A DNA stretch of 64,000 nt from NCBI GenBank assembly GCA_002454815.1, contig DKJL01000017.1, positions 101,500 to 165,499 on the forward strand, written 5' to 3'. The position numbers and the translations under genes were made by a program. This document shows, in pieces, positions 43,631-53,170 of this stretch; position 1 is the stretch's first letter; each line of letters starts with the position of its first letter. The notes beneath the pieces were generated by a model, which saw nothing but the letters and a program-made list of their open reading frames with translations, was not told the DNA's origin and did not search any database. Origin of the DNA: Flavobacteriales bacterium UBA6693. Its GTDB lineage: Bacteria; Bacteroidota; Bacteroidia; Flavobacteriales; Weeksellaceae.

Positions 43631-45142
43631 ATGACAAAGTATTTCCTGATGTTATTTGTGGCCTTCGTGGCATTGTCGTGCTCAAAAAAAGTAGAAGTCA
43701 GCGGCAATTTCGCCGGCGGATCTCCACTGGAGCGCATCGAATTTATTGAGGCTTCCGGTGTGGCGACACTGCCACTCATCAACATCGGTGTCGATCCGAA
43801 AGGCAATTTCAAAGGCAGCTTCGATGCTCCCAAAGACGGCATGTATATTATGACGTATGCCGGAAAGCAAGCTATGGTTTATCTGAAAGGAGGTCAGAGC
43901 ATTAATATATCAGGCAACGCACAGAATTTTCCAGACCAGTTCACGGTAACCGGTGATGCCAAGGAAAACAACGAATTCCTGAAACAGGTACAAAAGAACA
44001 TCGAGTCGTACGCGTCGAAAATTAACGTCGGCGAACTTGTTTCCAAAGAGCAGCCTGCTTTCCTGAAAGAGGTGGAAAAGATAAAAACGGATTTGGAAAA
44101 ACACATCGAAACGGCTTCAAAAGCAACGTCACCGGACAGCGACGTGGTGCAGTGGAAAAAAGATGAGCTCAATGCCAGCGTTCTCGGACTGATGAGCCAG
44201 TACGAAATGCACCGTCCGCAGGTAAGCCAGAACCCGAACTTTAAAGTTTCGAAAGAATTCGCTGAACTGGAAAATAAACTGAAGAAAAACGAAGAACGCC
44301 TCATCAAAACACAGCCGATCTACCGCAACTATTTACTCGGGAAACTCAGCAAAGAATTCCAGACCTTCGCGGAGAAGAATAATAACAACGGAGCAGAGAT
44401 TTCTACCGTGCTTTTCTCAAAATTTTTGGATACAAAGAAAGAAATGTCCAGTCTGTCCAAAGATTATCTGTTGGCTTTTGTAATGGCCAACAGCGATATT
44501 AACCCGAGTACAAGTCCGGAGAATGCAGCGAAATTAAGTAAAATTATCGATGAAAAAATCAGCGATAAACAGATCCGCGAAGATTTGAAAAGAATCCAGT
44601 TTGTTATCATCGGCCCTAAGATTGGCGAGCCGGTTTCCGACGCCAAACTCATTAAAGCTGATGGCAGCGAATACAAATTATCTGCAGCGAAAGCAAAACC
44701 TACTTTGGCCATGTTTTACGCCTCTTGGAATCCGTATATTTCAGAATCCAACATTCCTGTACTTAAAGAAGTAGTAAAATTCTATGGTTCCAAACTCGAT
44801 TTTGTCTTCGTTAATATGGACGATACCAAAGATCAGTTCGCCAAAACCAGCGCTGCAATGATGCAGGGAATCGCTGGGACCAACGTGTACGCTGAGAACG
44901 GGATGAATTCACAGATCGCAAAAGACTTGGGTATTTATGGATTTAAACTGCCTTCTTACGTCGCCATCGACAAAGACGGTAAAATCGCCAGCAAGTTCTT
45001 TTTCAATCTGGGAGATCCTGAGCTGGTTACGGTTTTGGACAAACTTACCGGTCTGAAAGCGCCTGTCGCACCGGAAGCCACTCTTCAGAACGAATTGGTC
45101 TCGCCACCGATGCCGGAAGCAACAGAAGTTCCTGCACCTTAA
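43631..45142 (+). CDS. TlpA-like lipoprotein without redox cysteines
   Basis: A 503-residue lipoprotein (lipobox ALSC, Cys17). An N-terminal beta domain of DUF4369 type (about 20-110) and a long helical middle (about 115-325) lead to a C-terminal thioredoxin-like domain (about 335-475). At the active site, where TlpA proteins have Trp-Cys-x-x-Cys, this protein reads ASWNPYISESN: Trp366 is kept, but the cysteines are Asn367 and Ile370. Lipid-anchoring Cys17 is the only cysteine I see. It may be a binding or chaperone-like relative. The tail is Pro/Glu-rich. Confidence 0.85.
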   Translation: MTKYFLMLFVAFVALSCSKKVEVSGNFAGGSPLERIEFIEASGVATLPLINIGVDPKGNFKGSFDAPKDGMYIMTYAGKQAMVYLKGGQSINISGNAQNFPDQFTVTGDAKENNEFLKQVQKNIESYASKINVGELVSKEQPAFLKEVEKIKTDLEKHIETASKATSPDSDVVQWKKDELNASVLGLMSQYEMHRPQVSQNPNFKVSKEFAELENKLKKNEERLIKTQPIYRNYLLGKLSKEFQTFAEKNNNNGAEISTVLFSKFLDTKKEMSSLSKDYLLAFVMANSDINPSTSPENAAKLSKIIDEKISDKQIREDLKRIQFVIIGPKIGEPVSDAKLIKADGSEYKLSAAKAKPTLAMFYASWNPYISESNIPVLKEVVKFYGSKLDFVFVNMDDTKDQFAKTSAAMMQGIAGTNVYAENGMNSQIAKDLGIYGFKLPSYVAIDKDGKIASKFFFNLGDPELVTVLDKLTGLKAPVAPEATLQNELVSPPMPEATEVPAP

Positions 45143-45162
45143 TAATAGATTAAATAAAATAG

Positions 45163-45192
45163 AGTCCCGCCGGTTTCCGTCGGGATTTTTTT
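45163..45192 (+). terminator. Terminator after the TlpA-like gene
   Basis: GTCCCG-CCGG pairs with CCG-TCGGGA with one internal mismatch, followed by eight T. Confidence 0.8.
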
Positions 45193-45321
45193 TGTCTTAA
45201 ATGAAAAATAGCAAAAACATAAAATTAAACCAAAAATATCGTTAATGAAAGTGCGGATTTTCGGTAAAACAAACTAAAAGATCGCATGGTGTAAGGCGCT
45301 TATTTTTTTATTTTAAAACAG

Positions 45322-45329
45322 TACTTTTG
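45322..45329 (+). promoter_or_regulatory. -7 element for rlmD
   Basis: TACTTTTG, 18 nt before the ATG at 45348. It overlaps an upstream in-frame TTG (45327), which argues for the later start. Confidence 0.5.
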
Positions 45330-45347
45330 CTGTCATTAAACAGACTC

Positions 45348-46757
45348 ATGCGAAAGAAGCATAAAAATATCATTTTAGAAAATATAGCGCTCGTTTCTGC
45401 GGGATCAAAAGGCGTGGCAGTGGGCAGAACAGCCGAGGGCAAAACCGTTTTGGTTTCGGGCGCAGTGCCGGGCGATACGGTGCACGCGCGCGTAAAAAAA
45501 TCAAAATCCAAATACTTCGAAGCTGAGGTTACCGAGATTATAGAACCTTCGCCGTTTCGGGTGGAGCCGCGCTGTATTCACTTCGGCGTGTGCGGCGGCT
45601 GCAAATGGCAGCATCTGGCGTACGAAAAGCAACTGGAGTTCAAACAAGACGAGGTTTATAACCACATGAAGCGCATCGCGGGTATCGAGGATTTTGAGAC
45701 GATGCCAATTTTGGGCAGTCCCGAGCCTTACTTTTACCGCAACAAAATGGAATTCTCATTTTCCAATGCGCGCTGGCTCACGCAATATGAAATCAGTTCC
45801 GAAGAGAATTTCGGCAACCGGGACGCTTTAGGTTTTCATATTCCCGGCATGTGGAGCAAAATTTTGGATCTAAAAGAGTGCTGGCTTCAGGAAGATCCAT
45901 CCAACGCGATCCGGCTGGCCATCAAAAGTTTCGCTGTGGCCAACGGCCTCGAATTTTTTGATGTAAAAGAACAGAAAGGTTTCCTCCGAACGGTGATGCT
46001 GCGGCAGAATTCCCGCCAGGAATGGATGGTTCTTTTTCAGCTGTACCGTGAAGAAAAAGAAAACCAGCAATTACTTTTTGATTTTCTCTTAAATGAATTT
46101 CCTGCTATCAAGACCCTGATGTTCGCCATCAATTCCAAACCCAATGATTCGCTTTATGATCAGGAGGTGCAGATCTATTACGGGGACGGATATTTAATGG
46201 AAGAAATGGAAGGTTTACAATTTAAAATTGGACCGAAGTCATTTTTTCAGACAAATTATAAGCAGGCGCTGAATCTGTATCAAAAGACACTGGAGTTCGC
46301 GGATCTTCAGGGACACGAAGTTGTGTATGATTTGTATACCGGCACGGGCACCATCGCGCAGTATGTAGCACGAAAAGCCAAGCAGGTGATTGGCATCGAA
46401 TCGGTGCAGGAAGCCATTACCGCGGCAAAAGAGCACGCAGAGCTAAATGGATTAACCAACTGCACTTTTTACTGTGGTGATATGAAGGAGGTCTTCAATG
46501 ACGAATTTATTGCCAGTCATCCGCATCCGGATGTGCTGATCACCGATCCGCCGCGAGACGGAATGCACCAGAAAGTGGTAGAACAGATCCTGAAAATAGC
46601 GCCGGAAAAAATAGTCTATGTCAGCTGTAATTCTGCTACACAGGCGCGCGATTTGGCTTTGATGAAACACGCTTACCGGTTGGTGAAGATCTTGCCGGTC
46701 GATATGTTTCCTCAGACGCATCATGTTGAAAATATCGCCTTGTTGGTGAAAATTTAA
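45348..46757 (+). CDS. rlmD: 23S rRNA (uracil-5-)-methyltransferase RumA/RlmD type
   Basis: A 469-residue SAM-dependent 5-methyluridine methyltransferase. It has an N-terminal TRAM domain (about 5-67), the Fe-S cysteines in RCIHFGVCGGCKWQHL (Cys76, 82, 85) with a later Cys in LKECWLQED, and the SAM site DLYTGTGTIAQYVA. The catalytic pair is DPPRDGMHQ and VSCNSATQARDL. ATG 45348 is preferred over TTG 45327. U1939 specificity is the family default; m5U747 enzymes look similar. Confidence 0.93.
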   Translation: MRKKHKNIILENIALVSAGSKGVAVGRTAEGKTVLVSGAVPGDTVHARVKKSKSKYFEAEVTEIIEPSPFRVEPRCIHFGVCGGCKWQHLAYEKQLEFKQDEVYNHMKRIAGIEDFETMPILGSPEPYFYRNKMEFSFSNARWLTQYEISSEENFGNRDALGFHIPGMWSKILDLKECWLQEDPSNAIRLAIKSFAVANGLEFFDVKEQKGFLRTVMLRQNSRQEWMVLFQLYREEKENQQLLFDFLLNEFPAIKTLMFAINSKPNDSLYDQEVQIYYGDGYLMEEMEGLQFKIGPKSFFQTNYKQALNLYQKTLEFADLQGHEVVYDLYTGTGTIAQYVARKAKQVIGIESVQEAITAAKEHAELNGLTNCTFYCGDMKEVFNDEFIASHPHPDVLITDPPRDGMHQKVVEQILKIAPEKIVYVSCNSATQARDLALMKHAYRLVKILPVDMFPQTHHVENIALLVKI

Positions 46758-46773
46758 ACATAAAAATCTCTTT

Positions 46774-47256
46774 ATGAAAATCCGGAATTTGTTTTTTTTA
46801 CTTTTTTTCATCGGTTTAGCAGCAGTTTCCTGCATGAGTGATGACGACATCTGCATCAGTGGAGAAGCGACGCCGCGGATGAAAATGAAGTTCAAAACAA
46901 AATCGACCGGCAAGCAGAAAACGCTCGACTCTGTATTTGTAAAGGTGGACTACGGAAACGGCGCAGTGCCGGTAATCGCGAATACAAGCAAGACCGACTC
47001 ACTCCTGCTGCCGTTGCGGGTAGACGATGCCGATTTTACTAAAATTTTTATTGGTACCACCCGAACACAGATAACTTCTGAAATCACGGTTCGTTACACC
47101 ACGAAAGCTGAATATGTTTCGCCGGCGTGCGGCATAAAGAAAGTTTATGAAAACGTTAACGCAGAACTCAACGTCGCGGATGCTGTTTTGGGACTCGAAA
47201 TGAACCAAAAAAATATTACGGATGAAAGCAAAACGCATCTTTTCCTGCTTTTTTAG
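46774..47256 (+). CDS. DUF6452 family lipoprotein
   Basis: A 160-residue lipoprotein: signal MKIRNLFFLLFFIGLAAVSC with lipobox AVSC (Cys20), then DDDICISGEATPRMKMKF, which fits DUF6452. It has two further cysteines (ICIS and SPACGI). It lies 16 nt after rlmD and overlaps the next gene by 35 nt. The function is unknown. Confidence 0.75.
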   Translation: MKIRNLFFLLFFIGLAAVSCMSDDDICISGEATPRMKMKFKTKSTGKQKTLDSVFVKVDYGNGAVPVIANTSKTDSLLLPLRVDDADFTKIFIGTTRTQITSEITVRYTTKAEYVSPACGIKKVYENVNAELNVADAVLGLEMNQKNITDESKTHLFLLF

Positions 47257-47884
47257 TTTGCTGATCCTGTCGCTCATGGGACAGCAAAAGCAGGATTCGG
47301 TGGAAACCCGCTGGAAGTATACACCCAACTTTCTGGTGGGTATTGACATCTTAGGTGCGGGAACAAGTTTTTTTTCTGATCGGAAAGTTTTTCAGGGCTC
47401 GGTGACGTCGCGTGTTGTTGAGAATTGGTATGCGGTGCTGGATGCGGGATTTGAAAAAAACCGCTACGACCGAAATGGTTATGATGCCGATGCCAGCGGA
47501 CCTTTCGGGAAAATCGGTGTGCTCTATATGCTCGCTCATGACGCCGAAAATCCGTTGAATGGCTTCTACGGTGGCGGAAAACTCGCCGCTTCATTTTATC
47601 AGCAGGAATACCGACAGGTACCGATTCGTGGTTATGGCGAGACAGAGTTTTTTCAGTCTTTTCCGGAATCCCGACAAAGTTCATACTGGCTGGAGGCTGC
47701 GGTAGGCGGCCGCGTACAGCTTTTCGAATCTCCTTTTTATATTGATGTATCTGTGCAGCCGCGCTATCTGCTTTTCTCGACTACACAGGAAGAAATTAAG
47801 CCGATGATCGTACCTGGCTTTGGCAAAAGCGCGTCCAAATTTGCCGTTGGTTTTACATGGTCTTTAGCGTATTCTTTTAAATGA
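47222..47884 (+). CDS. DUF6048 family outer-membrane-type protein
   Basis: A 220-residue exported protein (signal about 1-20, ending LMGQ). It is beta-rich, with VGIDILGAGTSFFSDRK, DAGFEKNRYDRNGYD and FYGGGKLAASFY, and ends FTWSLAYSFK. It overlaps the DUF6452 gene by 35 nt, and I recall the two families as commonly adjacent, which suggests a joint envelope role. The function is unknown. Confidence 0.75.
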   Translation: MKAKRIFSCFFSLLILSLMGQQKQDSVETRWKYTPNFLVGIDILGAGTSFFSDRKVFQGSVTSRVVENWYAVLDAGFEKNRYDRNGYDADASGPFGKIGVLYMLAHDAENPLNGFYGGGKLAASFYQQEYRQVPIRGYGETEFFQSFPESRQSSYWLEAAVGGRVQLFESPFYIDVSVQPRYLLFSTTQEEIKPMIVPGFGKSASKFAVGFTWSLAYSFK

Positions 47885-48040
47885 TACAAGACATCAATTT
47901 CTGCAATTGGCAAAGCTCACTTCTCCCGCTGTATTTTCTTTTTTGATAATAATTTTGCTTATACTGTAAGGCTTTACCAAAATTTGGTATTGTAAAATGT
48001 AAATAATTAATATTTTATGTTAGGTTATGTCATTTTCATT

Positions 48041-48070
48041 TTGTGTAGCTGTAAAATTATTCTACATTTG
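48041..48070 (+). promoter_or_regulatory. Promoter of the T9SS metallopeptidase
   Basis: TTG (48041-48043), 19-nt spacer, TACATTTG (48063-48070), 22 nt before the ATG at 48093. It rules out the longer upstream reading of the gene. Confidence 0.85.
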
Positions 48071-48092
48071 GTTACACTTAATTATCAGAATT

Positions 48093-51017
48093 ATGAAGAA
48101 AATATTTACTTCCTTACTTTGCGGTTTGATGGCAACAGGCGCGATTGCGCAGTGGTCGCCAACAAGCATGCAGGGAGAGAAAATGAAAACGAATTCCAAG
48201 GTCAAAAATTATTATGCGTTGGATCTCGCCCAGATAAGATCTACATTAGCCAATGCCGATGAGACCGGTAAAAATGCTAAGCCGGTAGAAATTCTTTTGC
48301 CGACTTTGGATGGGAAAATCCAGCGGTTTGCAGTTTACAGTGCACCGGTAGTGGTGAAGTCTTTGGCCGACCGCTACGACTTAGGCTCGTACGTGGGTGT
48401 CGGCATTGACGATCCGTCCGCTTATGTACGGTTCAGTGTTGCTCCCAACGATTTTCAGTCGATGATGTTGCGAAAGGGAAAATATGAGTTTATCGAACCG
48501 CAAAACACGGCAAAAACCGTGTACGGTGTGCATCCAAAAACAAATAAATCTGAGGCCGATAAAGCTTTTGTCTGCTCTACATCCGAAGACCAGTCTACCA
48601 AAGACCAGATTGATAAAATGTATTCTTCAGGGCAAAATTTTGCAAACAATCCGTTTGATTTTAGCAGGTCTTCAGATCGTAAGTTCCGTACCATGCGCTT
48701 GGCACTCTCTGTAAATGGCGAATATACCCAGTATTTCGGAGGGGTTGCGGAAGCCATTACAGCTGTAAATGCAACAATCACGCGTTGTAATGGTATTTTT
48801 GAGAAAGATTTTGCGCTGCGTTTGATCTTGCAGGATTTCCCGCAGCTTATCTATGATGATCCCGCAACGGATCCTTACAGCACAAAACTATCAGAGTGGA
48901 ATGTACAGCTGCAGCAAACGCTTACACAAAATATCGGTAACGATGCCTACGATATTGGCCACATGTTTGGCGCTTCCGGAGGTGGAGGAAATGCCGGTTG
49001 TATCGGTTGCGTATGCATAAACCCAACCGGTTTAAGTAGTAAAGCGAAAGGCTCCGGAATTACGTCGCCAGCCGATGGGATTCCGATGGGCGATAATTTC
49101 GATATCGATTATGTAGCGCACGAAATCGGGCACCAACTCGGTGCAAACCACACGTTTTCGCATCAGCTGGAAGGTACAGGACAGAATGTGGAGCCAGGTT
49201 CCGGATCAACCATTATGGGCTACGCGGGCATTACCGGTGCTACCAATGTACAGCAGCATTCCGATCCGTATTTTCATATCAATTCAATTATACAGGTACA
49301 GAATAATCTGAACAGCAAGACCTGCGATATAGAAACAGCAATGACGAATACGCCACCGGTTATTACGGCTATGGCAGATGTTACCATTCCGAAAGGTACT
49401 GCCTTCGTGCTGACTGCGCAGGCAACTGATGCAGAAAACGATCCGATTACCTACACTTGGGAAGAGGTGGATAATGCTGCGACCGCTATTACTAAATCTA
49501 ATTTGGGAATGACCGAGACCGGAGCCAGTTTTAGGTCTGTAACAGGTACATCAAATCCGACCCGGTATTTTCCGGCGCTGGAAACAGTGTTAAATGGGAA
49601 GGTAAGGAATCCTGATGGCTGGGAGTCGGTTTCTATGGTTGCAAGAGAGTCAAATTTTGCTGTGACGGTTCGGGATAATAACCCCAATGTTACTCAAAAT
49701 CAGACACAGTCTGCCGTTCAGAAAGTGAACGTAAGTGACAACGGCCCTTTTACAATTTCCAGTGAACAAGTTTACCAGAATGCCCCGGGACCAATAACAT
49801 GGAACGTGGCGGGTACGGATGGATCGCCATTTAACGTGGCAAATGTAAGTATTGACTATACGGCTGATAACGGGCAGACTTGGCAGGTTTTGGCCGCCTC
49901 CACACCGAACGACGGCAGCGAAAATTTTCTGTTGGACACACTTCCTTTAGGTTCTAAAGTAAAAGTACGCGTTTCGGCAATCGGAAATGTTTTTTACGCC
50001 ATTCGCGAAGCAACGGTATCCACAATCGCGGTTTGTGACGGCAGCGCACCAGCAGCTCTTACCGTTTCGGACATTACACTGGACGCTGCCACAATAACGT
50101 GGACGGCGATATCCAATGCATCGTATATATTGAGATATAAATTATCGAACTCTTCCACTTGGACAGAAGTTCCGCTGACGACGAACAGCTATCTTCTTAC
50201 CGACCTGGAGGACAGCTCAAGTTATGATATCCAGGTTGCGGCAGTGTGTTCCGGCACGGTCGGCGCCTATACAGAAATCACTACTTTCCAAACGGTGAAA
50301 TACAAGTATTGCGCGATGACTTCGGATAATGCCACCGATGAGTATATATCTAAAGTAGAAGTGGTGGGTGAGGGTACCGATACGATGACCAGCACATCAC
50401 GAGCTTCGAAATACAGTGACTTCTCAGATGATCCTGCGCGATTGGTACGATTAAAAAGAGGTACCAGCGGAAATACCATCAGCGTAACTAAAGCGTGGAA
50501 AGAAAGTGCGACCGGAAAAGAAGGTGTTGGCGTCTGGATTGATTTTAACAGAAATGGAGCCTACGAAGCCGATGAACAGGTAATGGCTACTCAGCCGGAT
50601 AAAACGACTCCCGTCACTGCAACTTTCAGTGTGCCAGCAGATGCGTACACCGGCAGCAAACCAGTCGGGATGCGAGTAGTCTTGCGCTATAATAAAACGC
50701 CCAATTATTCTTGTGGCACCATTCCATATGGAGAAGTGGAAGACTACAGTGTAGAAATCACAGAGGTCTTGGCGGTAAACGATAACGCGAAATCTCAAGG
50801 GGTGCAGGTTTACCCAAATCCCGCCACCGACTTCCTGAATATAACGAAGGTGTCCGACAAAGCAACCTATACCATCTATAATATGGCGGGACAAGCAGTA
50901 AGCAAAGGGAAAGTGACTGACAACAAAGTAGCAGTTTCAAAATTGCAGCAGGGCGTTTACATTATCGCTGTAGATTATGATGGCGAAGTAAGCAAACTGA
51001 AGTTCATTAAGAAATAA
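48093..51017 (+). CDS. Reprolysin-like metallopeptidase with T9SS sorting domain
   Basis: A 974-residue secreted zinc protease. Signal peptide MKKIFTSLLCGLMATGAIAQ, then a propeptide (to about 200) and a metzincin catalytic domain with HEIGHQLGANHTF (zinc His 343, 347, 353) and the Met-turn IMGYAG. It is followed by a Pro/Thr-rich beta region, a fibronectin type III domain (about 650-735) and a GEVEDY domain ending GTIPYGEVEDYSVEI. The C-terminal sorting domain (about 900-974) reads VQVYPNPATDFLNI and ends KLKFIKK. It should be exported by T9SS and anchored or released at the surface. Confidence 0.92.
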   Translation: MKKIFTSLLCGLMATGAIAQWSPTSMQGEKMKTNSKVKNYYALDLAQIRSTLANADETGKNAKPVEILLPTLDGKIQRFAVYSAPVVVKSLADRYDLGSYVGVGIDDPSAYVRFSVAPNDFQSMMLRKGKYEFIEPQNTAKTVYGVHPKTNKSEADKAFVCSTSEDQSTKDQIDKMYSSGQNFANNPFDFSRSSDRKFRTMRLALSVNGEYTQYFGGVAEAITAVNATITRCNGIFEKDFALRLILQDFPQLIYDDPATDPYSTKLSEWNVQLQQTLTQNIGNDAYDIGHMFGASGGGGNAGCIGCVCINPTGLSSKAKGSGITSPADGIPMGDNFDIDYVAHEIGHQLGANHTFSHQLEGTGQNVEPGSGSTIMGYAGITGATNVQQHSDPYFHINSIIQVQNNLNSKTCDIETAMTNTPPVITAMADVTIPKGTAFVLTAQATDAENDPITYTWEEVDNAATAITKSNLGMTETGASFRSVTGTSNPTRYFPALETVLNGKVRNPDGWESVSMVARESNFAVTVRDNNPNVTQNQTQSAVQKVNVSDNGPFTISSEQVYQNAPGPITWNVAGTDGSPFNVANVSIDYTADNGQTWQVLAASTPNDGSENFLLDTLPLGSKVKVRVSAIGNVFYAIREATVSTIAVCDGSAPAALTVSDITLDAATITWTAISNASYILRYKLSNSSTWTEVPLTTNSYLLTDLEDSSSYDIQVAAVCSGTVGAYTEITTFQTVKYKYCAMTSDNATDEYISKVEVVGEGTDTMTSTSRASKYSDFSDDPARLVRLKRGTSGNTISVTKAWKESATGKEGVGVWIDFNRNGAYEADEQVMATQPDKTTPVTATFSVPADAYTGSKPVGMRVVLRYNKTPNYSCGTIPYGEVEDYSVEITEVLAVNDNAKSQGVQVYPNPATDFLNITKVSDKATYTIYNMAGQAVSKGKVTDNKVAVSKLQQGVYIIAVDYDGEVSKLKFIKK

Positions 51018-51040
51018 TTTATTTAACCATAAACATTATA

Positions 51041-51068
51041 GCCTCCGGATCTTTCCGGAGGTTTTTTT
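51041..51068 (+). terminator. Terminator after the metallopeptidase
   Basis: CCTCCGGA (51042-51049) pairs with TCCGGAGG (51054-51061), followed by seven T. Confidence 0.92.
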
Positions 51069-51165
51069 ATCTGATAGCATTGGCTAAACTTTAACCAAAC
51101 TTTAACCACCGCTTTCGGTTTATACACACTACTTTACAGAAAAAAGGTTTTATTTTGCGGGTTAT

Positions 51166-51957
51166 ATGAAAAAGTTTCTGGCGTTAGCATTTTTGATGCT
51201 GCTCACCCAACTGCAGGCGCAGTTTTTTACCGGCGAAATTGTTATCAGGGATAACTCCGTTTACTATCTTAATCAGGTTTATGTAACTAATATCACATCG
51301 CACAAAACTGTCTATACCGATTATTTCGGTACATTCAAGATACCCGCAAAACCTGGCGACATTATTCGCTTTACTTCCATCGTAACCGACCGGAAAGAGG
51401 TGCAGGTAACGGCCGAACAACTGGAGCGCAAAAATAATTTCGTAGAACTTAAAATTGCTTACTATGACATTCAGGAAGTCGTCATCAGCAAATTTAAACC
51501 AACCGGAAATCTGCGTCGTGATGTAAGCTCACTAAAAACCGGGGAAAAGGCACTGGCTTTAAAAAAGATGATCGGTCTGCCCGAGCCAAAAGGCGACGGT
51601 ACTTCGCCACAACTTCCTGTAGCGGCGCTGAGCGGAGGCGGGCTCACCTTCAGCATCGAAAGTATTTATGATATTTTATCCGGCGAACGTAAGAAAAAAG
51701 AACGTTCGCAGCAGTATGAAAAAATGACCGCTTCTATTGCCAATATCAAAAGTTACTATGGTGTTTCTTATTTTACCGCAATGAAAATTCCGGAAAATTT
51801 GATTGATAATTTCCTGCAGTTCGTGTATACTTCCGACAGTATTTATCCCTATATAGAAGCCAATAATTATGAGATTATCGGAACGTATATCGAGAAATAT
51901 CTGCCGATTTATCAGCGTCGTCTGCGCAATTCAAGTTTGATGGAGCAGGCACGATAG
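51166..51957 (+). CDS. Carboxypeptidase-regulatory-like exported protein
   Basis: A 263-residue exported protein (signal MKKFLALAFLMLLTQLQAQ). The first 90 mature residues resemble the transthyretin-like fold seen at the front of TonB-linked proteins: VYVTNITSHKTVYTDYFGTF, then IPAKPGDIIRFTSI and YYDIQEVVISK. The remainder is helical and charged. It lacks a barrel, so it is a stand-alone adaptor-sized protein. No function is assigned. Confidence 0.75.
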   Translation: MKKFLALAFLMLLTQLQAQFFTGEIVIRDNSVYYLNQVYVTNITSHKTVYTDYFGTFKIPAKPGDIIRFTSIVTDRKEVQVTAEQLERKNNFVELKIAYYDIQEVVISKFKPTGNLRRDVSSLKTGEKALALKKMIGLPEPKGDGTSPQLPVAALSGGGLTFSIESIYDILSGERKKKERSQQYEKMTASIANIKSYYGVSYFTAMKIPENLIDNFLQFVYTSDSIYPYIEANNYEIIGTYIEKYLPIYQRRLRNSSLMEQAR

Positions 51958-51990
51958 GGCAGAACTCCGGTAGTTTTCCTAAATATTTTT

Positions 51991-51998
51991 TATCTTTG
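51991..51998 (+). promoter_or_regulatory. -7 element at the head of a long trmB leader
   Basis: TATCTTTG, 216 nt before the trmB start. The 52000-52214 stretch holds no open frame. It contains a hairpin GCAGTTCG (52111-52118) with CGGACTGC (52141-52148; one G-U). It could be a leader or a small RNA. Confidence 0.4.
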
Positions 51999-52214
51999 CA
52001 GCTTGATAATTTCACTTTTAAAAGTCGTATCTGGGAAGTTCATTTATTAATTATATAAGCCAATCGGAAGCTTTTCTTTTTTAAATTATATTTAAACTTA
52101 ACCAAAATTTGCAGTTCGTTAGCGCTTTACAAAATCCATCCGGACTGCACAATTGTCTCGCCAAACGATACGGGCAAATAATACTTTTCACAGCACAGGC
52201 TGTTTTATAATTCT

Positions 52215-52892
52215 ATGGGTAAAAATAAAATGGCAAGATTTGCCGAAAACAAAACGCTGCCAAACGTCTTTCAGCCAACACGCGAGGAGGCGCTGGCTGA
52301 CTTTCATTTAAAAGGAAAATGGCGCAGTAATGTCTTTAAAAATGACCATCCCATTGTGCTTGAGTTGGGTTGTGGAAAAGGAGAATATTCGGTAGGACTG
52401 GCTAAAGCGTTTCCCGAAAAAAACTTTATCGGAATCGATATTAAAGGCGCGCGCTTCTGGTACGGTGCCAAGGAAGCGATAGAAAAAAATCTGACGAATG
52501 TCGCTTTTCTGCGCACGCAGATCGAACTGATCACCCATTTTTTTGCCGCCGGTGAGGTCGATGAAATCTGGATCACTTTCCCCGATCCGCAAATAAAATA
52601 CCGCCGCACAAAACACCGTCTGACGCATCCGGATTTTCTGGCGCGCTATAAAGAAATTCTCAAACCGGAGGGCGTCATTCATTTAAAAACGGATTCCGAA
52701 TTTCTTCACGGTTACACCTTGGGGCTTTTACAGGGATTAGGGCAGGAGATTCTCTTTGCCAATCACGACATTTACGGAGCGCCGGAATTTGATCCCGAAA
52801 CTCCGCTTCTGCGCGAAATAAAGACCTACTACGAGAGTTTATTCGAAGCAAAGGGAAAGACGATTACGTACATTAAATTTCGAATCAAATAA
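52215..52892 (+). CDS. trmB: tRNA (guanine-N7)-methyltransferase
   Basis: A 225-residue enzyme making m7G46 in tRNA. SAM motif LELGCGKGEYSVGLA, NFIGIDIKGAR, the substrate loop EIWITFPDPQIKYRRTKHRL, and LKTDSEFLHGYT. ATG 52215 (MGKNKMARFAENKTLPN) is the likely start, though the Met at codon 6 could also serve. A terminator follows. Confidence 0.95.
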   Translation: MGKNKMARFAENKTLPNVFQPTREEALADFHLKGKWRSNVFKNDHPIVLELGCGKGEYSVGLAKAFPEKNFIGIDIKGARFWYGAKEAIEKNLTNVAFLRTQIELITHFFAAGEVDEIWITFPDPQIKYRRTKHRLTHPDFLARYKEILKPEGVIHLKTDSEFLHGYTLGLLQGLGQEILFANHDIYGAPEFDPETPLLREIKTYYESLFEAKGKTITYIKFRIK

Positions 52893-52911
52893 GCGGCTCA
52901 TTAACTTTTCT

Positions 52912-53064
52912 TTAGAACGAGAAAATATTTTTATACTTAACTTTGTCAGGTTTTAAACTTTGACGAAGTTTTTTTTGCTTTAATTCGGTGAATAAAGTAA
53001 TTTTCCACACCAACAAATGTCTTTCATGGACGTTGTTCAGCTGCAGCATAGTTTGTTTTTCCAT
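52912..53064 (-). other. Short unexplained open frame between trmB and rpsB
   Basis: On the minus strand the frame is open from before 53130 to the stop at 52914-52912. From ATG 53064 it codes 50 residues (MEKQTMLQLNNVHERH ... ending KYKNIFSF), and the open part upstream also looks protein-like (NFSKLSEQEINLYSEKDF). It lies beyond the rpsB terminator. It may be the remnant of a gene or chance; I recognise no family. Confidence 0.25.
52939..52977 (+). terminator. Terminator after trmB
   Basis: AACTTTGTCA (52939-52948) pairs with TGACGAAGTT (52961-52970; one G-U), then a T run. Confidence 0.85.
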
Positions 53065-53134
53065 AAAGCAATCGGAAAAATCTTTTTCAGAATAAAGATT
53101 TATTTCTTGTTCGCTTAGTTTGCTGAAATTTAAA

Positions 53135-53170
53135 ACAAAAAAAAGGCTCAGAAATAAATTCTGAACCTTT
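53135..53170 (-). terminator. Terminator after rpsB
   Basis: On the minus strand AAAGGTTCAGAA (53170-53159) pairs with TTCTGAGCCTTT (53153-53142; one G-U), followed by eight T. It ends the rplM-rpsI-rpsB transcript before any tsf gene. Confidence 0.9.

Noticed and set aside
47950..47957. TAATTTTG as an additional promoter before the metallopeptidase
   Set aside because: No TTG at the proper distance; the full promoter at 48041-48070 is a better choice.
48027..48092. An upstream start of the T9SS metallopeptidase
   Set aside because: A full promoter covers 48041-48070, and the signal peptide begins at ATG 48093.
52938..52945. TAACTTTG as a -7 promoter box after trmB
   Set aside because: It forms part of the trmB terminator stem, and no gene follows on the plus strand.
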